64,000 nucleotides of DNA from Hydrogenophaga sp. RAC07 (GTDB taxonomy: Bacteria > Pseudomonadota > Gammaproteobacteria > Burkholderiales > Burkholderiaceae_C), in the NCBI RefSeq assembly GCF_001713375.1, contig NZ_CP016449.1, forward strand, positions 2,542,001 through 2,606,000. Reading direction: 5' to 3'. The notes beneath the pieces were generated by a model that was not told where the DNA came from, searched no databases, and was given only the letters and a program-made list of their open reading frames with translations. The position numbers and the translations under genes are program-made. Position 1 is the first letter of the stretch, and every line of letters starts with the position of its first letter. This document shows, one piece after another, positions 59,101 through 64,000 of this stretch.

Positions 59101-62100
59101 TGCTGTCTGCGCCATGGCGTGCGCGGCACCGCGGCTGAGCAGCGAGGCTTCTTCGGACACCATGCGCTGCAGGAAACCGCTGGGCCGCAAGCCGCGCGTG
59201 ACCAGGCCTTGCTCGCCCAGATGCGCAGCACCCCGGTTGAGCGCGCCCACGCCGCGTTGCCAGGCGCCGCGCAAACCGGTGGCCGTGGCGCTGCGCACCG
59301 CGCCGGCGCCCGCAGGCCGCGCCAGACCCAGCAGCCGGTCACCCATGCCGGCGGTCAGCGCGGCCACCACCGCATCCACCAGGCCGACCCCGATGTCGAC
59401 CGCGATGTCCTCCCAGCCGTAGGCGTTGCCCTTGAGCAAGGCCTTGGTGCCCATGGTGGCGGCGGTGGAACAGAGCGACGCAATGATGGCCAGCGCCACC
59501 GCACCTGCGGCGCCGCCGGTGAAGATCGAGCCCACCGCACCGACCACCACCGCCACCACGATGCCGACCACGGTGGTGATCGAATCGACCATCGCGTCGC
59601 TGCGCTGGCGGTGGTGCTCGATGGTCTCCTGCATCAGCGCGTTCTGCGTGTCGAAGTCGGCCAGCATGCCGTCGCGGGCACGCCGCTGGGCTTCTGCGTC
59701 GCTGCCGGGTGGCGGCGCCCGCATGCGCGCGGCCATGGCTTCCAGATGCGCGAGTTGCGCCTCCATCACGGCGCGCTCTTCGGTGGCCAGCAAGGCCCCC
59801 ACCCCGTTGGTGGGGCGCTCGAATTCGACCCGGCGGCGCATCTGGGCAATCTGGTCGTCGATGGTCTCAGCCGCACCGTCCAGCGCGATGTCCACGTCCA
59901 GCCACTCGCGCCCGCTCATCTCGGAGGCGGCAGCCTCGCGCAGGGTTTCGCCGTCGTGCTCGCGCTGCCAGCGCGCATCCAGCTCGGCGATCTCCGCGCG
60001 TGTGAGGCCGGCAAATGCCCGCGTTGCAGCACCTTCGTTGGTCCCCACCCCCCGCGTGGCGTAGTCGAACGTCTGGTAGGGGTCGAGGTACCCGCCCTGG
60101 GCGAGCAGGGTCTTCGCCTGATCGTTGGACACGCCACTGGTGCTCTCCAGAATGGCGGTGCGCGCGGATTCGCCGTAGCGGTCGCTGTACTCGCTCTCCA
60201 TGCGATCCAGATTCGTGCTCGCCACGTCACGTGCACGCGCGATCATTTCGCGCTCGATCGTGCGCTCTATCTCCTGCTGCTCGGCCCAACGCTCGGCGGC
60301 GGTCATCACGCGCCCACTTGCACGCTCGCGCGCATCAAGCTCGGCCATCAGGGCACGGCGCCTCTCCGGTGCGTAGTCCAGGCGTTCGGCCACCAGCGCG
60401 CGGTCGTACTGCGAACCGACGGTTGCGTTGATGACGTCGTCGTCGGCATAGGTCAGCGAGGTGCGTTCGATGCGGATGCGCGCCGCATCGGCCGTGGCCA
60501 TGTCGTTGCGCGACAAGGCGTGCAGATAGTCCGCACTGGCGCGTTCGTTCTCCGGCGTGCTGCCCCAGAACAAGCGCTCGGACCGCGTGCCGGCGTCGAT
60601 GGCCTCGTCGAGCGTGCCGGAGGTCTCGGCGTAGCGGCCGTTGTATTCGCGCTCGATGCCCGCCGTGCGGCGCGAGATCTCTGCCTCCATCCAGGCGCTG
60701 TCGCGGTTCTCGCGCGTCGCCTGCGCCTGAACCTCGCGGCGCACGCGCTCGTACACCGAGGCCACGGTGGTCGTGGTCGACGAGTGAAACCAGGAGCCAC
60801 TCAGTTCCTGATCGATCTCGATGGCATCGGCCAGTTGCAGGTTGCCCGCCAGCTCGGCCTCGGCGCGATCGGCCTCCCAGGTGCCCACGGTCGCCCAGTC
60901 GTCCAGCTCACCGCGGGTGTCGGTTGCCAGCTCACGCCCATAGCGCTCGCGGTAGATGCGTGTGACTTCGGCGCGCTCTTCGGCGTTCAGCCCGCGCAGG
61001 GTGTTGTGGATCGTGTCTTCATCGGTGCCCGCGCCTGTGCCCAGAAAGGTTTCGTGCATGGCGCTGTAGAGCGCCGCCGCAGCGGCCTCGGCCCGGTTGC
61101 CCGACAGCAGGGCTTCGGCGCGGTCCCGCTCGCCACCCGACAACTCGTCGCGAACCTCCGAGTCGAGTGACACGCCATAGCGCCGCCGGTAGACGTTGCG
61201 CAGCGCCAGCGACTGCACGCGGTTGAGGCCATCGAGTGCGGCATACACCGCGTCTTCGTCGGTGCCGGCTTCGCTGAGCCAGCCCCAGTTGCCGTGGAAG
61301 GCCGCATACAGGTTGCTGGCCAGGCCGTGCACATCGCGCCCGACCACCTGGCCGATGGTGGCGTACGGAACCTCGTTGTCGGCCAGAAACGTGTCTTCGA
61401 TGCGCGAGATGAGGTTGGCACGGCGCTCGTTCCAGATGCGTGCGCGCGTGAGGTCCGCGACCATGGTGATGGGATCGACGCTGCGCCCTTCGGATTGGGC
61501 GCGAAAGAACGCCTGCACGATCTGCCGCTGATCGCCGGTGAGGCTGTTGAGCTGGGTTTCCTGCTCGGCGGTGATGCCGCGATCGGCGGCGCGCGAGAGC
61601 CGGTCGATCAGGTTCAGGTCCGTGACCACCTCGCTGGCGTGCTGCTGGTTGAGCTGGGACTGCCAGGCCTCGGTGTTGGCGTGGGCCTGGTCGACCCAGT
61701 CGTTGACCATGTTCCAGAGATCGTCCCACCACGAACGAGTCTCGCCGCTCTCGGATTCGTCCCAGCGGCGGATCTCCTCGCGCGAAGCTTCAGCGGCGTC
61801 GCTGGTGGCCGTGCGCCAGCCGTTGGTGTTCTCGGTGACAGTCTGCTTGAAGCCGCGCACCGCGGTGCGCACCATCACCGCACGCTCGTCGGCCCAGGTG
61901 TTGCTGGCAGCCACCAGGGTGTTGATCTCGATCTGCGACAGACCACTCTCCTGCACCGGTGCCGATCCGGTCTGCGTGGTGTAGATCTCGCGCAGCCGCG
62001 TCTGGCGCTCGGCGGGCAAGGCGGCCATGGCGTTCAACTGAAAATCGTCGACCTGCGCCGCCGCCCGGTAGGCGTCGATGCGCTGGGTCTGCGTGTTGTC

Positions 62101-63933
62101 CAGTTCGCGGTCGCGGTCCTCCTTGGCGCGCCGGTAGGCGGCATCGATTTCGGCCGTGCGCCGTGTCACCTGCCCCAACAAGCGGTCGCGTGTGGCGTGG
62201 ATGTGATCGGTGTGGGACTCGCCGGTGCTGGAGGCAGACACCGCATCGGCGGTGGTGTTGATGCGCTCTGCCTCGCTGGCGATGGTGGACGACAGGCCGT
62301 CGTGCGCGGTGCACACCAGCGTGCTGGCGTCGGTGGTGCTGCTCATCAGCTCTTCGCGGGCGGCCAGCTCCTCCTCTTCCAGCACCGCGTGGCGTTGCGC
62401 AATGGCTTGGTCCAGGTCGCCAGCGGCCACCCCCGCCTGGCGCGCGATGTCGCGGTACTGGGTGTTCAGTTCCTCGGCCAGGTTGGCCACATGGGGATCG
62501 TCCCCGTACCCGGGCAGCTCGCGGTCCAGCGCGCCACCCGGAAACGCGGCCGTGCGGGCGCGCCCCACCATGTCCTGCGCTTCGCTCTGCGGTCGGGCCA
62601 GCAGCCGTGCGAACACATGCGCCATCTGGGTGCGCGCAGCCGGAGTCGGCGTGGGCACCGGCGCGGGCGGGTGCGGCACCAGGGTGGTTTCGCCGGATGC
62701 CGTGGGCGCCACTGGCTCGGGGTTGAGCATGCGTTCGCGCAGATCGATCAGCGGCTGGCGCGGATCGTCCGGCATGGACATTTGCGGGCCCTCGTCCAGC
62801 ACCTGGTGCGCCGCGCGCAACTGCTCGGCGGACACCGGTCGTGCGCCCAGGCGCGGCGTGTTGCCCAGCGGGGTCTGGTACAGCACCACGAAGCCTTGCT
62901 CGGGCAGCGTGTGGCCCGCAGTTTCTTCTACGCGCTCGATGGCCTGCGGCACCGGGTTGTCCTCGGCCACCTCGGGCGGCAGGGTCATGCCCTCGGGCAC
63001 CGGTGGCATCAGTTCGGCAGCGGCGTCGGGCACCGTGCTTTCGGTGAAGCGGATCTCTTCTTCGCGGGTCGCTGCGGCGGTGGCCACAGCACCGCCGCCC
63101 CGCGCGATGGCCGGGCGCGGCACCGCTGCTGCGCGCGCGCTCACGGCGGCCTGGAAGTCCGCCATTGAGGTGGCCTCGGCAGGCTCCGCACCACCCGCTT
63201 CGGCTGCAGCATCGCCCTCGGCCATCGGGTCCACTTCGCCCGGCACGTCTTCGGCAGGCGCGTCCTCCCATGCAAACTCTTCATCCGCCACGGCCAGCGC
63301 TTCATCGAGCTCGGGCTCGCCTCCGTCGTCCAGCACCGCCTCCGTGTCAGGTGCCAGGCCGAGATCGGGGTTGTCAACGTCACCAGGCTCTGCGGCATCG
63401 CCCACCGCGTCGGTCGGTGCGGCGTCGGTCGGCACAGCATCGGTGGCCGGTGCGTCGCCGTCAGCGGCATCGGTGCGGGAGACATCGTCGGTGGCCACGG
63501 CAACCGGCTCGTGATCGGGCCCCGGGGTGTCGGCCACGGGCGCTGCCGGGTCGCTGCCGGCATCGACACGCGCAGATGCCGAGGGTGCGTCGACCAACGT
63601 TGCCACGTCGGCGGGAGCCTCCACATCCACATCAACGTCCGGGATCGGCGCTGCATCCAGCCCCGCCTCCAGCCGTGGCATTTGCTCCAGCGGTGAAAAC
63701 CCGCCCTCCTTGCGCGCGCCCGGAATCTCCACCACCCGGGCATCCGCCAGCGTGCCCTGCATGACCAGATAGGGGGGCAACGCGGCGCGGGTGTCCGCCA
63801 GCGCGGCCTCCAGTTCCGCGTCCAGGCGGGAGCGCAGCAACGCACGTTCGTGTTCTGCGGCCGGGTCGGCAGCGCCCCGGCGGCGGCGGCGCGAGGGGTC
63901 GCGCTCGCGCCGCCCCGTCGCGTGCTCGGCCAT
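56167..63933 (-). CDS. giant modular protein with annexin-like repeats and a nuclease-like C-terminus, putative polymorphic toxin
   Basis: A 2588-residue protein, unrecognised as a whole. In order: a basic N-terminus without signal peptide; a Pro/Ala/Asp linker (about 98-257); a helical region (300-850); annexin-like repeats with GTDED near 890 and GTDEDT near 969, each ending D-E-L-x-G, and a third with GTNEG near 1297; a Gly/Ala/Val hydrophobic part (about 1447-1535) that may insert in membranes; helical regions; HFHPNAEG near 2094, which resembles a JAB/MPN metal motif; an Arg/Ala/Glu coiled coil (2273-2411); and a C-terminal LIVPDN...IVDAKFS with Pro-Asp at 2491-2492 and Asp-Ala-Lys at 2506-2508, as in PD-(D/E)xK nucleases. 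The ATG overlaps the stop of an upstream gene (TGATG). Secretion route unknown. Confidence 0.8.
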   Translation of the reverse strand: MAEHATGRRERDPSRRRRRGAADPAAEHERALLRSRLDAELEAALADTRAALPPYLVMQGTLADARVVEIPGARKEGGFSPLEQMPRLEAGLDAAPIPDVDVDVEAPADVATLVDAPSASARVDAGSDPAAPVADTPGPDHEPVAVATDDVSRTDAADGDAPATDAVPTDAAPTDAVGDAAEPGDVDNPDLGLAPDTEAVLDDGGEPELDEALAVADEEFAWEDAPAEDVPGEVDPMAEGDAAAEAGGAEPAEATSMADFQAAVSARAAAVPRPAIARGGGAVATAAATREEEIRFTESTVPDAAAELMPPVPEGMTLPPEVAEDNPVPQAIERVEETAGHTLPEQGFVVLYQTPLGNTPRLGARPVSAEQLRAAHQVLDEGPQMSMPDDPRQPLIDLRERMLNPEPVAPTASGETTLVPHPPAPVPTPTPAARTQMAHVFARLLARPQSEAQDMVGRARTAAFPGGALDRELPGYGDDPHVANLAEELNTQYRDIARQAGVAAGDLDQAIAQRHAVLEEEELAAREELMSSTTDASTLVCTAHDGLSSTIASEAERINTTADAVSASSTGESHTDHIHATRDRLLGQVTRRTAEIDAAYRRAKEDRDRELDNTQTQRIDAYRAAAQVDDFQLNAMAALPAERQTRLREIYTTQTGSAPVQESGLSQIEINTLVAASNTWADERAVMVRTAVRGFKQTVTENTNGWRTATSDAAEASREEIRRWDESESGETRSWWDDLWNMVNDWVDQAHANTEAWQSQLNQQHASEVVTDLNLIDRLSRAADRGITAEQETQLNSLTGDQRQIVQAFFRAQSEGRSVDPITMVADLTRARIWNERRANLISRIEDTFLADNEVPYATIGQVVGRDVHGLASNLYAAFHGNWGWLSEAGTDEDAVYAALDGLNRVQSLALRNVYRRRYGVSLDSEVRDELSGGERDRAEALLSGNRAEAAAAALYSAMHETFLGTGAGTDEDTIHNTLRGLNAEERAEVTRIYRERYGRELATDTRGELDDWATVGTWEADRAEAELAGNLQLADAIEIDQELSGSWFHSSTTTTVASVYERVRREVQAQATRENRDSAWMEAEISRRTAGIEREYNGRYAETSGTLDEAIDAGTRSERLFWGSTPENERASADYLHALSRNDMATADAARIRIERTSLTYADDDVINATVGSQYDRALVAERLDYAPERRRALMAELDARERASGRVMTAAERWAEQQEIERTIEREMIARARDVASTNLDRMESEYSDRYGESARTAILESTSGVSNDQAKTLLAQGGYLDPYQTFDYATRGVGTNEGAATRAFAGLTRAEIAELDARWQREHDGETLREAAASEMSGREWLDVDIALDGAAETIDDQIAQMRRRVEFERPTNGVGALLATEERAVMEAQLAHLEAMAARMRAPPPGSDAEAQRRARDGMLADFDTQNALMQETIEHHRQRSDAMVDSITTVVGIVVAVVVGAVGSIFTGGAAGAVALAIIASLCSTAATMGTKALLKGNAYGWEDIAVDIGVGLVDAVVAALTAGMGDRLLGLARPAGAGAVRSATATGLRGAWQRGVGALNRGAAHLGEQGLVTRGLRPSGFLQRMVSEEASLLSRGAAHAMAQTAENFVQSLPSTAMAVALDDNTWSGPGNPLLNLISGTAQGLGPGLVMGLGFSGASAGFGHIRGALAMPRLGVDTHLRLPERVAPGSPEYHARMTEWQVTHPGRPEAEFQAHIDREFHSAMREAEYQQAVRREVATQLEDALPPGDRALAAELPVTVVSDLEFRRVNQWRTGDATVVVRDGQVHVVVREGASPHAVRAQLEAHMATLRNVEPGSGGRVGDPRAALPRDLRGRLPVEIDPELPPRTVRVEHDPLPRIVVGPGARAADIRLHVETARNVLQLHGAYGRVRHLLDGFADWAFLHGEPTPGTRAWEARQELRKLPDIIEARMREASSPDLTIRQRTDIEADVAHLREQLATHTRTLAEMDLSPGRGFVAAEGRVVPPRAELDAAHQRWLDQMRAAIRGEGPPPLPWRGPEPQLDAQGTWRGHDPAEAYAAYRRALSEGGNQYEAILTRDRMTGEYHVMLGRENSVAPPAGGAGRSWETVMHFHPNAEGALRYTLPAQQDLHLAMMALFADAHPGGTPHVEFVESIINGERTRVAIVVDAHGMHLEIGRGAGGVDGPVAVSEVVPIGTLDDYLVWWRTQHEGTPVARRDPTEDRWVPPESQAYRDLMRSAARTVGDPELASRIEAGAPEHAGIPAAPHTMAGEAGNTPTVPDGRTVAEPRVRSREGREGHLRTAEQRVQAADARVESARQRVAAADARASLPELEARRRAAGEDLATAPAARRAEADLARRRAAHELNEARKTVGRARAEAARAGEDLQRALSEASAARGEHAAIRATHSEIARIDAERSRILAQHGWMTPPTSHPDHARIRALDAQIEGLQARMRQQVTLAENLATWRTHEGFVSASLREQNPGTVVAEQVRLEVTLSDGRRVLIVPDNLVQTGPDTFRIVDAKFSESASIARHGSTPGYTRGQALAYPEIANGDIRSVRVVSENSANKIGLSDGDDIQLDTHIEIHTNNPDGSVRVMPYAPPP

Positions 63934-64000
63934 CAGCCACCTCCCGGGCGTTCGCTCAACCCGGCGGGCAGCTGCTTGCCCAGCTTGCGGTACTCGGCCG
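63933..64000 (-). CDS. end of an upstream gene in the giant-protein operon (partial)
   Basis: The last 21 residues of a protein (ending RKLGKQLPAGLSERPGGG) and its TGA, which overlaps the ATG of the giant gene. The frame is open to the window edge. Too short to identify, but it shows that the giant is not the first gene of its operon. Confidence 0.7.
   Translation of the reverse strand, partial: AEYRKLGKQLPAGLSERPGGG

Noticed and set aside
56167..63933. DUF4157/eCIS core metallopeptidase in the giant protein
   Set aside because: No HExxH motif of that type is found; a link to contractile systems rests only on general architecture.

Overview
The window looks like a chromosomal piece of a high-GC betaproteobacterium, most likely Burkholderiales, family Comamonadaceae (Hydrogenophaga-like). 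The basis is gene order and protein style: hda - HAD phosphatase - pcnB - folK next to a divergent purM, a PA2778/PA2779 pair, DUF3579 near argD, DUF4148 repeat proteins, and a compact kynBUA operon. The genus is inferred from memory of gene content. No tRNA, rRNA, CRISPR array, insertion sequence or prophage was seen. Nearly all of it is coding, and no gene-free stretch exceeds 300 bases.

Layout: (1) 1-2208, the end of an Aap-type amino-acid ABC transporter operon. (2) 2298-4211, two exported proteins (glycerophosphodiesterase, DUF1223). (3) 4273-8788, a copper-handling cluster: His/Cys-rich protein, TolC-like protein, Tat-exported multicopper oxidase, cupredoxin and a DUF411-CusF fusion. 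(4) 8848-10173, an orphan membrane-anchored TAXI binding protein, followed by a tandem 85-90 bp intergenic repeat. (5) 10462-18470, housekeeping (DUF1631, DUF1415, EttA, RhlE-like helicase, EEP nuclease, cupin). (6) 18604-26871, a DUF4148 repeat protein, LysR regulator, SDR oxidoreductase and a complete tripartite RND efflux operon. (7) 27013-29044, an Asn/Ser-repeat exported protein and two poorly known proteins. (8) 29051-31848, a subtilisin-like protease divergent from an ECF sigma/anti-sigma pair, with mirrored promoter motifs between them. (9) 31851-34133, MarR-regulated MFS and thioesterase genes. (10) 34190-46537, a housekeeping block (OmpA-like, ChaC, pdxH, folK, pcnB, HAD, hda, AI-2E transporter, purM, PA2778/2779, SirB1, murJ). 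(11) 46655-51192, rpsT, DUF3579, argD, argF, methyltransferase, YkgJ. (12) 51285-54054, kynBUA, converting tryptophan to anthranilate. (13) 54082-64000, a minus-strand accessory operon cut by the window edge.

The accessory operon is the most unusual part. It holds the end of an upstream gene, a 2588-residue modular protein, a 209-residue protein that could be its immunity partner, and a 482-residue protein with HEAT-like and formylglycine-generating-enzyme-like segments. The giant has a Pro/Ala/Asp-rich linker, three annexin-like repeats, a hydrophobic Gly/Ala segment, an HxHP motif, a coiled coil and a C-terminal pattern resembling PD-(D/E)xK nucleases. The working inference is a polymorphic-toxin or secretion-system effector locus. 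The export machinery is not in view.

Two other points deserve attention. The sigma/protease intergenic region carries two head-to-head copies of GGAATAAA-N13/14-CGTTGT, which predicts that the sigma factor controls both itself and the protease. And purM lacks a start codon in its own frame: the natural ATG is one base out of frame across a run of five C.
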